A DNA stretch of 64,000 bases, from the NCBI RefSeq assembly GCF_000524195.1, contig NW_020170422.1, positions 4,791-68,790 of the forward strand. Direction: 5' to 3'. Positions 47,601 through 62,600 of the stretch are shown piece after piece. Every line of letters begins with the position of its first letter. Positions within the stretch are counted from its first letter, which is position 1. The stretch is from Echinococcus granulosus (lineage: Eukaryota > Platyhelminthes > Cestoda > Cyclophyllidea > Taeniidae). Made by a program: the position numbers and the translations under genes. Under the pieces are notes generated by a model, which was given only the letters and a program-made list of their open reading frames with translations, ran no database searches and was not told where the DNA came from.

Positions 47601-50600
47601 AGATGACTTGCGTCTGCCTGGCTTAAGCGAGAACCGATAGCTTTATTTTTGTAACAAACACCTGCACTAGAAGTGGAATGATGTCGAAAACATCATTTGT
47701 GAATCAGTAATAAACTCTTTTTCACAGCTGATGGTAGCAAAGACAAGTTTTCCCCTCCGTCGGCTCTTGAGTTTTGTGAGCTTACGCCATTACTAATGTG
47801 TTCTGCCATCATCTGCATTATTGAAAAACGTACTGAGCGTTTTTTGTGCATGACCAGAGCGGTTTGCCTACCTCTATCATCTCTTGCGCACTTTTCCACT
47901 CATTTCTTCAAGTTGCCACTGCGAAAACAGGTGGCATAGTCCTAGGGTTTTTTAAAGTGGACCCGGCAAAGCGTTTTTGAAACTCGATCATTTCTCTAAA
48001 ATATGTTTTTGACGAAATATTATCACTTTTTCATCCTCCCCTCATTTAACGTAACAGTAGTTCCTGGTTTGCAGTAGGAATCAAATTTCTGTCCTGATGG
48101 CATGAACTGGCGCCTCCTTTGGTTGTGAGTGTAACATTCTGATGCTTTGGGTTCTTGTTACATCACATTCTTTTGATCATCCACCCAATCCACCAACTAC
48201 CCCCTAAGCTGATAAATTTGTCGGTCTAAACGACATATCTTTATCGACTCTCCGTATTGAGGAAACATGTATGCCAACTACTAGTTTTGTGCACATCTGC
48301 CTTGGTCCAAAATTTTCTCCACCTAGAGTGATGGCCCATCCCTTTACGGCCTGTTATTGGCGGTGATAATCTTTCTCCTCATCTATTGCGAGTTAGCAGT
48401 ATAACTCAGGCAGCTTGAGTCCTCAATTACTCTTTTCTGATTTAAGGAATGATCTACCCCTTCCATAGCTTGGCATCTCAATCTCCTCTCCCCATCATGA
48501 AAGTGATTTGCACAACCCTTAGGCTCTCTATCCTCTCCTCCTCCATCAAACTGTACCTCTCGCTACAAATAGATGCGTCTCCACGAAGCGGAGCAGCGAG
48601 CGCGCACATTGGAGCTGGAGGTGGGTCGAGTGGAAGCGGAACGAGAGGATGCGGAGGCGGTGTCAAGAGAGTTGCGCCACCAGCTATCTGACAGCCTCAA
48701 ACGTGCCCAATCGGCCGAGACGGAGGTCGTGCGACTGCGACGGGAGGCCCTTCAACTGCGCGACCAACGGGATGAACTAGTTGAGGCCAAAGCGGAGCTG
48801 GTTTTGCAGGCGGAACGTGTCAAAACGTGCGTTTTTATAACCTTTCTGCTCTATCTTTTTGAATCTATTTCGGGATCTTCTGCTGCCTTTTCTGTGCCCA
48901 ATATCCCTCTTGTATGTTAGCTTTCTTACTGTCGAGTGGGGTTGATTTCTGGCAGACTTTTCTTCCTTCGAACATGCGGTGTAGTTTTTTTCAAATCAGC
49001 GTATCGTTGTAAAAAGCTGGGCTTATTCTCAACTTCTGGACTTTTCTTATTCTCGAGTTTTGACACCTAGCTTCGCACACTTGTCTCCTTCTTTGAAAGA
49101 TTAGGGCGGAATTTGTTTCTTTTCCTATTTGGGTTTGCTAGTTTGTTTTAGATTTCTCGTATGATAAATGGTCTGGAAATGTTTATGAAACTCATTTTTA
49201 ATGCGCATCACCTGAGTTGCCTTAGTCCTTGTTGAAGAGGAGATGAGTGCTCCAGAAATAATTGGTTTAAGTGGAGGTACTTTAGCATCATATCCATCCT
49301 TCTTTCTGTATTATATTAACAACCATAGCACCGATTTCCTGCTCACTGGCGAATTTCAGTCGGCCCTACTTCTGATTACTGATTCTTATTACAAATAAAA
49401 TGATAAATTTTGGTGCTTATTTGGTAGACTTGTTTCATTAAGGGACCTTTAAATTTAGTGAACTAGACATCTTTAATCCGATCACTTCAGGCAAGCTATA
49501 TGTTCGTCCACTGTGCGGCGGTGACTTTTGTTCCACGGGAATTCCTTTGGACTGTCCTGTTTTTTTTCACCGTATTGTCCTTGTTTCGCGGTGAGTTGAC
49601 CCGCGAAACGTCATAGTAGCACGTCGATGTGCTGTCGCTGGCTGACCATAATCCAGTAAATACGGCTTCATAGGCTGCGTGTTACCTTTAAAGTGATATT
49701 TGTATACTTAAGTGACACTTTCCTGTCTCTGCCACTTCTTTGAATCGCCTCGCATCAGGAAAATGGGCGGTGAATCATGGGACGATTTCACATGAAGCAT
49801 ATAAGCCGCGCCATTGGTAGAATCTGGGAGGAAAATGCGTTCTCTTGTTTTGATAAATGCTTTGTCCGTAAATCAATCTAAAGTCATTAAATTGTCCAAT
49901 TTCTTGGTTGCCGTTCTCGAATAGGGAGCTATTGGCGCGAAACGTTCATTAAGTCTTAGAAATGAAGGTTTGACGTCGTATTGAACCTCCCTAGATGATC
50001 CTGGATATCATAACGATCATGGCTTTCGAATCCATGCTTCTGTCGCTTACGATCCTGGTCTTATCCTTTCACTCCTCTCCAAAGGTTGGAAGAACGATTG
50101 GCAGAGTCTCAGGCCTCCGTGTCGCATGTTCGGGAGTTGGAGAATACTGTAAAGGAGTTCGAGCGTCAGCTGAATGACAGAGACTCTAGGGTAATTCTTA
50201 TAATTTTTAATTTATACAAATTCATATATCCATTCACTTTCTGGCATGACACTAAAATTTGGCATATAAAGCCGCGGTTGGTTTATATCAGAATATGAAC
50301 GCTACACAATCGGCCTAGAACCCCCAAAAAGCAGACGAAATAATGTCTATCTGAATGAAGTCCTCCCGCTTATTGGCCTCAGTATACCTTCGTTATGGAA
50401 AGCGCAAGTATACCAATATACCAAAGCTCAAATAATGAAGTGACTGTCGTCTCGACAGTAAACCCAATCAGCTAGCTGTGAACACTTCTGCATCCATTTC
50501 TACGGAAGCTCATCTTCGATTTCCTTGATCTCAGCCCATTTCTATAGTCCACCTGGTATGTTGATCATTTTCAAGGCTAAAATACCCTGTAGAAATGCAG

Positions 50601-53600
50601 TTTATCAAACCGACGAATGCATCCTGTGTTACCCAACCATACACTTCGTTTTGTTGATGTTTAGGACTGCTGTCTGCACTTTACTGCAGTTGTCGAATGA
50701 GTGCATTGTTGACATAAATTATGGTACCGAGTTACGATTCAGGCAACGATCGTGAATCAAAAATTGCGTTTGAGATCGTCAACTTAGTGAAATTTTCCCC
50801 ATTCTGGTGTTTTTGGGCATCCCTAGTGTGACGCTTGCTCTGGGCTAGCTTCCGAAATTGCTTTTCCCTGATACCGCGGCACCTTTATTGACTAACCAGC
50901 ATCTTGAGAGCAAGAACATCAGAATTATTACGACTATTTAGCGTTCGAGTTGCCTTCTGAATGCAGTATAGGATGTCTAGCATGGGCATCACTGTGCTAA
51001 CCACGTAGTAGCCGAATCAGAGAAAGATGAGAATGAAAAACGAGTGCTGATTTTTTTAACTCAGTTCCTGCAGATTCAAACAGTCCCCTTTTCAGGCACA
51101 CGTCTTCTCCCTCTCAGATAACGTTGCTGCTGCAGAAGTTGAGTGAAATGAAGAACCGCGAGATGGTTAATGTTGAGGTGGAGACGCTGCGCCTTCGTTT
51201 GAAGGACGCCGAGGCTCGGGTAGGTGCAGATTGATTCCTGTCTTCCCTGTATTACTCTTCATGTTCTTTCTGTCGTCTTCAGCTAGCCGAGGAGTTGCGG
51301 GACCGCGAGGCACTGGAACGTGACGTACGCAGCCAGCAGTCGGTGGTGCAGCAGATGCAAATTGATCGACGCATTGCGGAGAAACGCTCGCGTAGTCAGC
51401 AGCAGTATCAACACCTCGAGAAGATCCAACATTTTGGCAGTGGAGAAAGTACGTTCTCGCCTCTTTCCACGCATTCGTGACAACTTAGCCGTCTGCGTTG
51501 TGGTTATTAACGTTCCCCATTGACTATGGTTGTACGCTTGTGTGTCTGTGTACCTTGACCCGCTTAATTTTATTGTCCATCGCGACTTGTTTAGGTAGTC
51601 ATCTTTGCTTGATCTTGAGTTACGCTATGTCGTTCCATCTCCTGCGATGTACTGTTGTGACGTTCCGTGTGGCGTAGTTTTACGACTTCTATCAATGTAC
51701 GATATTAGCAGCACAATTGAGAAAATTGACCTCATCTAGAGAGGCGATATTAATTACGTTAGTAGCTCTTTTTGACCTTACTTTTCTTTCAACCCGTTTG
51801 CCCTACCAAAGATCCCTAATTTTGTGTGCTTAGCGGGTGGAGGTGGCTTTACCCTCACCGATTTTATCGGATCGAAAATTGCTGTCCTGCCTACAAGACC
51901 GTGATGACGTCTGTTTTTCGGATTATTATCACTTGATTAGACCTGGACCTTTCCTGAATTCTGACTTCTGAGGAATCTGTGATGTGTCCTGAAGTCTTCT
52001 TACTTTTTAAATTACTTTAGCTTTTGCTTTAAGCCGGAAGGCAGTATGTTTACAGTTAGCGTTACATCTATAAGTGGGTATTGCTATATTTTGACGTAAA
52101 AATTGCAAATTTTCCAGTTCCATATTAATTTTTATCAAACCTTTGCTGAATGTTGGTTGTTTTTCTCATAAAGTAGCAAGGGAACTACCAACTTAAAGTA
52201 CGAAAATACCAATGATGAATGGGCGCCCGTAATTTTTTCCCATTCCATGGAACATTCCAGCGATTTATTACAGCCCTTGTTTCCTCCTCTTCAACCGTTA
52301 TGCACATCTACGAACGTTTTTAACCATGAAGAAAGCAATAGTTTTTTCCCATGTAATCCTGTCCAAAGTCAGCAAATGTCCTTTGATGGTACTAATTTGT
52401 GTACATCGTGGTTACGCAAATATAGGAAGTCGCATAATTTCGCTTACATTAATACCGGTTGTAATGAGCACGTTGGTTGTCGCAGGGCTGTTTGTTTTAG
52501 TAGTGCGAATGGAGGGGATAGAAACATGCTAATCGATGTAAGTGTATGTGACCCCATCAGTAGTCCCCGTTTAATGGTCTGATAACCAGCCTCTCCCCCG
52601 TTCACGTCGTGGTATTCAGAGACTACTATCCCTATTGTGTCCAACTAAGCGGTAGACCAACTGTTGTTCATGTACTATTAATATCTCGATTCGCGGCATT
52701 AGAAACGGGAGAGTCTGTGCAGTCATGCTCCAGCGCATTTTGCGCTGTTCCTTTGCTGATTCATTCACTCCCTCGTCGTACGCACACTCATGCATGCATT
52801 CACTCTCCGGCGTGAGTCATTTGTGCGCTCGGGGACCTTCTGTCGTTTCTTCTAGCTTATCTCTGATGGTTTCTCGAATTGCCAAGCCATCCAATTCGTG
52901 AGGTCGGGTGTCCTGGGTTTCATGCATCTCAGAGATGGCTTATTATATCACAAACTGTCTTTTTTTCCTACTGTGGATTTCCGAACCCGTTATATCCTTT
53001 CGTCTGTTAATGATTTCCAAAAAAGTGGTGGCCTTTATATTATTTTTTTACATTTGCGAGGGTTAAGGTCAACTCTAAATGGAAAAGTTTTACAGCGTAA
53101 AGCCCTAAATCTCTACTCCTACTAGCGGCTTTAAAATTTGACCTCAGTGTGGCGCTCTACCTCACTATGTCAGTGCCCCATCAGGGCTTTCCGTCGGATG
53201 GTTGGTGGATGCTAAATTTTCCACTGCCATTCGTCCACTTTCTCACTTCATCATTCTGCTTAACTGTAGAGATATATAAAGACTCTAACTGAATAAATAG
53301 AGTGTTTTCTCAATGTGTTTCACGCTCCGAGGCGGATATCCTTCTCCATGACCTGAGTATTTGATTGCGCAGACCAGCGTTGCTATGTACATCCGCGGCA
53401 GGGTAAAGCAGAGGTGAGGCCTAGGAACGCTGTCACCTTGGCCCGAAGAATGCGTACTCAGTAACGGATAATTTATAACTGTAAGATTTCAACTTTAATG
53501 TCAACTGGTGGTATCGAAATTTAACCCAGGCGAAGCACTTTATCTTGCCTTACAGTACAGGCTGTTTTACAACTTTTGATCCGCGCCTACTCACCTTATT

Positions 53601-56600
53601 TACATCATGAAGGAGTAAATTCAGAGTTGGATCGTTTACTGATTATATCGGTTCATCTGCTTCATTTCCAGTGTTTGGTCAACACTAATACCTTGTTAAA
53701 TAGGAGTACGTTTTCTTACTTACTGGAGGTAGTCGGGTATCAGTCCATAAGGTGAGCAATGTTTTCTGTCTCAATGACTGCAGACTGCCTCTTTTTATCT
53801 TTTTATTTACAGTTGAAAAATGCCTCCAACTGTAGGTCAACTTGCAGCGCCCCCTTTGACCTACTGCATATAATTAAATGCATGACCTTTTGACATTATT
53901 TGAATTCATAAATTGTTAGCCATCCAGTCACATGTAAACATTGGTGCTTCTCGATCTCATCATTACTAACTTCAGAAAACGGGAACACCCGCTTAAAAAT
54001 GCTTTCGTCGTTTATTAGGGTATAAGACGACTCTTTCCACATGCTGCATTTTGCTGTTAGTTGCTCACCTAAGTGGGAGGAATTGCAACCGGGATCTTTG
54101 ACACTCTGGAGTCCATGGTACAAGCTGATGTCAAGTCTGTTAAGGCAGCTGCTGAATTGCTATAAAATGTCGAGAATCTAAGGTTCAAATGCATCTGATG
54201 CCATTAAAAGTTGACCTTACCGGCCAGGGCTGACGGCTTTGAAGTTTCGAATTCACGCCTATTTGCCTTTCTGTTTGCATCATTGAGGACTGGTTATTAC
54301 TGGAGTTAGCATTGAGGGTATCGCTGCCACTGGAGCTTAGTGCAAACTAGTGCCACATTTCTGAGGATGTGGTAATGCAGTACGGATACTAATCCGTGAG
54401 GCAGCAAACACTAAGTTGATATCCCTTAATTAAGCGAAACATTACACACTGGGATTTTATGCATTCATTGTACGTTTTTTGGGAACCAGACTTGTGATAA
54501 TCTATGGATACGTTGCCTGGGTTGCACAGCGAATGTAAAGCGAGGTTTTTTTTGCAGTCCTTTTAGCTCTTTGATGATATTCAGATTCGCGTTCTGATTT
54601 TTATTTCATTAACAACTTGTCGCAGTTTTTCCCCATTTTTCCAACCTTTTCTTCGTTTCAGTTCTGCAGAATTGAGCTGTCGCATATGATACAATTTATG
54701 CCTTAACTGCGAAAATTACTAGAGATTTGTTATCCCTTTATTCGGTAATTTTTGGGCACTTTCTGTCTAAGCTTTCTTAACCTTGACTTCCCAACCATAA
54801 CAGACCACTTGTTTCGTAAAAGTCTTAATAGTTGTTTTACTAATCAACGTGTTGCCTACGTTTTCCCTTCCTAAATGAGGTTATTTTGTAATAGTTATAA
54901 CATCACTGGGAGCTTTTAAAATTGAGTTTTTCAGCATTGACCCTGCATGAGCTAACCCCGATGTTCAGCGAACCCATTTCCTCCCTTCAAGTATGTGATT
55001 GAGGTGTGGATTGTGCGCGGATGCATGCGTGCCTACCTATGCTTTTATGTCCGTCTCGCTGCCGGATGACTAAGCCCTTGAAGAGTGTCCCCAAGTTTTT
55101 TGACATTTTTGTAATGGGGGCCATGCTTGACATTCGAAGTTCACTGGCCACATTCCCCTATTTTTGGGGGTTATTTCCCCTCGATAATGTCCATCCATTT
55201 CTTCCTTTTTTGCTGCACTGTGACTCACCGAAACATCTGTCGAGCTAAATGCAGATGAAGGTGGATGGTAGTGGCATTACACGCAGACTGTTCCGCCGAA
55301 CTCAGTTTTGAGACACTTCTGTTTGCACCACATCTCGAACAGGTCTAAAACTATTGAAAGGGGATCATCTAAGCCTTACCTCCGAGTCACGTTGAGTCGG
55401 TGTGGGGTTCAGTTTTGTCCACAATTATTGAGCACCTTCTGTCCTCCAAAGTACATTATTCGGAAGATTAAATCGCTGAGGTATCTTTTGTGTAGTCATA
55501 TTTTAGACTATTTCGTGCCGGAGGTACCAAAGCTTGAAAGGCTTTAAGTTCATGCCCAAATCGAGCAAGGCTGAGCGAATTCGATTGGTAGTCCGAGGGT
55601 TTTGTTTTTATTCTTTGTTCTGTAAACCACTTAACTTTTATTTTAATTTGCTTCCATGCAGTTTCCTTTGCGTTTCGCCTCTTAAGATATTGCAGTTCCT
55701 TACTTTTGATAGCCTTCTGAATGATACTCTGTTGTTGAATTGCAGTGTTTTAAATCTGCCTAGACTTCTTACACCGTCTGTCAAGTTTGCTGTTTTGTAT
55801 CTCACATAGTTGATAAAGTTTCTCAAGAGACGTTTTTTTCGAGTTTGGATAGTTATTTAGGCACAGCTGTGCTTGTTTTTCATCGCAGTGCCTCACTTAT
55901 TGGGGTTTATCATTTCATCTTTTATCACTGCTTTTTTGGGGCGTCATCAATCTTGCGTTTTTTTTGTCTTTTCACCTTTTTTGGGTCTTGCATCACATTG
56001 AGAAGTGATTCCGACACACGGTTTGTACTATGCAATGTCTGGTGCATTTTTTACCATGGAAGATTTTTAGACAGCTATAAAATAGCAGTTTGTAAGCTCT
56101 GCTGCAACATCGTACAACTTTCTTCCCCTATTCCCTGGCTAAACATTGCTTCTTCTGATCCTCTTCACAGAAAATAGTACAATTCTGTTATAAGGACCTC
56201 TGAGAGTTGTTTTGAAAGTCAGAAACCTGATTTCGAATGGATGAGAGAAGCAGTGAGGAATATTTTTTCTTGCTATGCTTATCACACTCAATTGGGTGCA
56301 CAGTTCATTTCTAAGTGGCAATGTTATACATCCCCTCTTTAATATTTTCTCATTTACATTTCAGAAATTTTGTTCAACAACAGTTACATAGCTGGAAGAT
56401 CATGAAACTGCTGAATATTTCGAGAAGCTTGGAGTTTCTAGCTCCGGCTTCCGATATGATAATTCTGTTCATGGCTTGAAAGTGTACTTTATTCAAGTTT
56501 ACTACCATTCAGGCATGAACACGTCTGCTTGTCATCACTCAATCCGGCCATTCAAGTGGTGGAGATCTCTTACCAAGCAAATTTTATGAGAACGCCATGT

Positions 56601-59600
56601 TAGAAACCCCTTCGTTCCTTTTAATTTGTTCGTTCCTTTCGGAACCCACTTGTTTAACTACTTTCTGATTGTCGATTGGTCTTTTTTGGATTTATTAGGT
56701 TTCATTTGCAAAGAAATTGATGGTAATAAGCAGATTTAACCATGCTGCCAACAATGTCTCGACCGAGTAACTCTTGAAGTTTTAATACGAGCGATGACTA
56801 GTGCAGCCACAAAATATACATGAGGCGTTATTAGAACCACGTGCACATTAATTACTGCGGCTATCAGAAGAATGGTCGATTTATTGTATTCTACTGCCTT
56901 TTCAGATGCTCCCGTGGAGACCTCCTTCGATGTCAGCATGTCGGCGATCACCACCAACCTCGCACCGATGCCCTCTAATGGGGAGAATCTTGGTTCCGTC
57001 TTTCATCGTGAGCTCGAGTCAGCTCGGAGTCAAATTCGCAGCCTTGAAGTGGGTAACTGATTGCCTCTCTCTCACCAACTTATTCTTGTAATTGTGGGGT
57101 GCTGAAAACACTGTGGTATGTAGTGGTTTGGCGTTTGCATTCAATTATTTTTTAGCTGGAACTGGTTTGTATGGTTGCTCTTCTCACTGTCCTACGCAGT
57201 CTACCACCGACTCACCACGAATTTTACGAGTTATCCCTTAAATCAATGGCATCCCACTGAAAATTCTTTATGCAAACTGTTTTAAAAGCCAAGTATTTGG
57301 TCTTGACGAAACAAGAGCTGATAAATTGTTTTCTCGCCGACTGCTACTTAAATTTTCCACCTTCCTCGATCTACGGTAGAACTCGGGGCGCTCTCACATC
57401 ACTAAATGATCCACTCTTGCTTTAGTTTTTTGAATTCGGAATTTACTCGACATGTGATTGTTTCTTTGTCATCCACTCCATCACTGATCTATCGCAAATA
57501 GCATATATAAGCTTGAAAAAAGAATTGTACCGTTTTCTCTCGAGTGGCAGTGGCATCAATGATTAGTGTGGCTGTGCTCTCAGTCATCGTATCGTTTACT
57601 GTCTCAAGTCACTTAAAATTTTTATTTTTAGGCTGCTGAAGTACCGCACTTCGTCATACCCCTGCTTTGCGTTGCAAATGCTTTGTAGAATGACTTTGCT
57701 GTTTATTTTAATCACACCTCTCTTCTGAATGCTTTTATTACAATTCGTTTTGAATCCGTTTATGCTGGAGACTTTTCTTTGTTTCCCCAGCGTTCCCTTT
57801 GAGTTATCATCAACAGTATAGGGCAGCTAAATACCTTGCAAAGTTCTTGAATGACAAAAATGTTGAAGAATGCTCACTTCTTTTTTCCATATTTATTACT
57901 CAAGACACTCCCATTTTGTAATATTGAGGTCTCTTTTTAGGATTTGAAAGTCCGTTTTTTATCCTTCCGGTATTCTCCAACTATCTGGCAGTTCTCCTCA
58001 TGTAAGACATTTAGACTTCCGATTCCTTTGGTTTATTTCGTTCATTAACAGCCTGTTCGGCCAGCTAGGATATGATCAAATCCTCTCCCCTGCATTCTCG
58101 TTATTCGAAACGGCCTTTTATAGCTTTAATTTACAAATGGATAGGTGCTACTGCTTTTTTTCAACTGGAATCTAAAGGCGCCTTCTATAAGCTGTACTGC
58201 TACGTGTGTTTTGTTCGGTAAAAATGAGAGCGTAGCACTCCGCATGCAGTCGTGTGGTAAAGACATTAATTAAGAGGTGTTTACCCACCCATTGTTCATA
58301 ATTCATTCCCTTTGATCGGAGTGCGCTCCACTGGTGAATGCACTCTACTTTGGCAATGAGCACCTTATACCCTAAACCAGGCGGCTATAATCGCCGGGGC
58401 AATAGTTGCTGTTTTCTCAGGATGCATTATTACACAGGGTGTGGGATTATCAGTTTCCCGTCGTGAGTGTCTAGTCACCACATGCTGCTCCTTTACAACC
58501 CAATTCCCGTATTCGCCTCGAAGCATAATGATTTTGTCACAATTTCGATTATGCGGGCATCAAGCCTGTAGATATTTCGATATTCGTAACTCCAGTTCAT
58601 GTTCACATCGTATAAGAACCTATCTCAAGTAACTACGGTTACTAAAAGTCGTGGGAAGTCGCCTATGCGTAACGGCCCTCTTGACGCCAGTATTTTTTTC
58701 TCTTCCGAGGTGGATTGTCCGACACGCGAGGGATCTTGTCAAACCACCACTTGTACCTCACTTTTTGGACGCAAGGTGGTAGGGAGATTGTGTGCGTCTA
58801 CATTGCCTTGTCAACTTATCTTTTTTTCAACCACGCAGATTCCATGCATATTGTCCCTTTATAGCCGGGCTTTTTTAGTATGAAGCGTATTTCTCAAGTT
58901 AGTATAACGAACCTTATGATGTAGTGAGCATAATGTTGGTGATTCTTTTCTAAAGTAAGGTTGGAATTTGACTCCGACTCGAGGATATGCTATCTTCGAT
59001 GCAGTTAGTTACGAAGCTTTGAAGACGGGAGAAACGGCCATTTTTTGGTGCTAAATTCACGGGGAAAAATTTCACAGCTATTTAGCTTCGGTACTACATT
59101 GGGCCCTAAGTAAAGCACTTATCATTTAGCACATCAGTCAGCTCTATCTTTGTGCTTTCTTTATATTCCATCAGTCGCCACCCACTTTGATTTAAGAAAC
59201 GCAGAAATTCCTTTCCCTGAAATGGAGCTCATTCATTGTCTTAAGTACCCTTATCGACAGTTCAACCCCTCCTTGTTTGTTATTCAGAGTGCAGCAAAAC
59301 TATATTGCAGATTTGGAGTCCAAATTTGAAAAATCGCCCAAGTTCTATTTGTTTTATGACGTAAAGTTGATGGGGTGTCTTGTAGGCCTTAGTGCGATTC
59401 CCTGAGGGCAGATAAAGCAGGGGCATATGAATAGGGGTGTTTCAAATTAATTAATGGCAAATAAATTAGTATATGGCCGTTCCTGTGTTGTACATTCTTC
59501 CGAAAGTTACCTTGGAAAGTGAAAGTTGATCTCAGAAGTTGTTGGCATCGTACTTGAAGTGGATGTTTTCAATCCGAAAAATCTTAACTGTACGATTCAC

Positions 59601-62600
59601 GCGTGGGCATCCTCCGGTCGGCCATCTTAGTCATTAAGGTATCTGCTGGGATAACCTGTTAGCAGGAGTATGCAAGCGTGTGCTATGGCAATTTCTGCCA
59701 TGGAGTTGAACTGAGCCTCATTTTATGCGTAGTCCATCAAGGCGACTAACTGTCCATTTTCTCGACTATGTGCAAGTTCGTTTCGTTCCGTCATAACGAC
59801 AAACACCTTCCATTATTATTATCACTGATGTCAAAAACAATTTTGGTCGCCACTTATTATCCACTTTCCTTGACTGACTGATTGCTCGCATCTACTCCTC
59901 CCAATGATTTTGCCTCTACCACCACAGAAAGCTCTGCGTTCCTCACAGTTTTGTTGGTTCGTCCTACTTAGAAGTGGTGGGTTCTTTCCTCCATCTATTT
60001 TTTGTCCTCGCCGGACTGCAGACATAATGTGAGAGGTATGTAGCCCTCTCATTCGGTTTCATATTTGTCGGTAAGAAAGTGTGCAGCTCTGGCTTTATAA
60101 TCGAGAAGGTGGGTCCCCAGCAGTCGGGCAGAGCACACGTGTCTAAGGCACTGTTGATAGCTTAATTTTGTCAGCTGGTGGCGACCGAGTCTGTGGAGTG
60201 GGTGAAGAGAAATGATTTTTTTCATCCCCGGCAGTCTAATTGGTAGCTTGACATTTACATTAAGTGGTGGGATTTTCTTTTGACGTTGTGTTTGCCCCCT
60301 GTCTTTCACTAGGGAACCAATCTCAGCAAATCGCCCATTGTGGCTGACTCATTTATTATTCATGCCGTAGTATTACTTAGTGATGGCCACAATCCAAGAT
60401 ATTTCAGGCTCCATTTAGATGGCATTCAGACATCTTTTCAGTAGTCATACGAAGGAGGACCGTTTGCAACCAAATCTGTGAGAGATACCGGCTTGAATTT
60501 AGAACTACCTAATCGACCTGGTATTTTTATGCTTGCTGTAGCTTTTTTATGATGTCTTTGCCACCTCTCTTGTAGCATTCCCTCTACGACTGTCGTTGCC
60601 CTTTGATACCGTATCCCCCTTAGTCATTCCTGAAAATATTCCAAGGCGCATTTGTCTGAGAGTGCTTCGTTACCCTCTCGTGAGGACTGGAGGTCTAGTG
60701 GCATAAGTTGAGCAGGTCGTCAGCCGAATTGCAATTGTCAAAAAAGTCTCTCTTGGTAGGATATCTAGTTAAATACAGACATCTCCCAACTGTTGCTGAA
60801 TGCTTTTTTTATAAAGCGAAGGGTACGCTGTGGCACTCGACAAGTAATCCGGTAGGTGTGTTGTTTTCTCCGCCCTCCAACAAGAAACGTAGAGGGCGGA
60901 ATATAACCAGTCATTTGATCGGTTGATTGTACTGAGTAGTTGTTGTGGATGGTTATAGTTCAGCACGTTTAGCAGCTGTTTTACATGTAACCTCATTTTA
61001 ATACATCTGACCGGTTTCATCCGACTTCATGTCCAGTGGTGATGATGATGCTACCACCAAAGGGAGGTGAGGGGAGTCAGCTAAACTGACCGAAAATGTC
61101 AGAAAACATTCTGTATAACATTTCATATGGTTTTAAACATTCTGTGAACTGGTTTCCACGCCAGTTGCATAGAGTTCCGCTTTTTAACTCCTGGCCACTC
61201 TTGTGTCGGTAAAAGCTGCTTTCCTGCTCATACCCCCTAAAACGCATTTTCGAGATTGCCTAGGCCCTTCGATTTGTCAAAGCTTAGGAGTTATGACGAT
61301 GGCAATCCATCTGGTGCTGCCTCAAAAGGGGGGTTCGAGAGTGTCATTTTCGTGTGAATGCTTTAGCTTATTCACATCCCGAGCGTGTTCCTATTCCTTT
61401 TGGTGTGATGATGACGGGGCCAGTCATTTCCTCCCCCTCGCTCCAATGTAAACACACATGCACTCGCGACTAGCGGTAGCAGCGACTTTGACGATTGCAT
61501 GAAGTGGTCTTTGTGCGTGATACATGCGTTCCAAAGTTGACATAGTCTCTTACCGCTTTCCATCACTTTGGTCTTGTGACTCACACCTTGACCTGTAAAA
61601 TTGCCTCCACTTTATGCTCTTTTTATAAAAGCCTGAAAAATCGAGAGTACCGTTTCATTTTTCTCAGCCAGGTGAATTAGTCACACGTCTACCTAGTCTC
61701 AAGGCGGTGACCTTAGGAACCGATGGCATCGGCTAAGCGCAATTTATTTTCAGTCAAATTTAGCACAGGTGGCGTGTTCAACTTTGCTAAGGTCAATCTG
61801 TTCTCACTTTCTGGAGAGGTAACAAAACTCCCACTTCATCTCAAGGCGACTTTAAGAAAGCATGACTGACAATGACAGGCTTTGTGTGTCACTGGGCAGC
61901 TAGAGGCTGAAGTTGAGACAGCTCAATTCATTCTCATTTGGCTGATACACACTAGGCGAGCACTACTCACCACTTTCTTATCTTTAGCAGAGGTGGTCAT
62001 TTGAAATGGCCTTTAAAGTAAATAGTGCTTCCACATAGTATGCCATACCGGTGGGTGTATTCACAGCGTCACATAAACAAAGCCTCAATTATTCCTCCAC
62101 GCGTACTGAAATTTACGTCAGTTGGCGACGCCAACATTCTGTTTTTCTTTAACTCCAGGTGTGCCTTCAGGCTTTTTAGGCAATCGGCTTGCTGGAGGAA
62201 TGAAGTTACTTCTTAACTCCTACTATTTAATGAAAGTCATTTGCTAGTCTAATAAGCATGACGTGCTAGTGGCACTAGTGTGAAAGTTTGGGTGCTTTAT
62301 TTCGTGTGAAAAATCACCCATAGAATCATATGACAGTGGTTTTCTTTCAAAAATAATAGATGGCAAAATGGATAACGCTGATAGCTTCACCCGTCGAAAG
62401 GTATGCGTGGGGTAGGGGGGGGACAAAGCTAGTGGCAAGAAACCACTTATCCTTCTGCCCGTTCGAGGAAGATGCTGCACGTCACTGTGAGTCCAACTGT
62501 TGAAAAGGAACTATTACACAAACCTCTAGTTATGATAATATGTTCATTTGGAGTAGTTAAACTTTTGTAGATAAGTTTAATTACGCATTTGTCCGCGTTT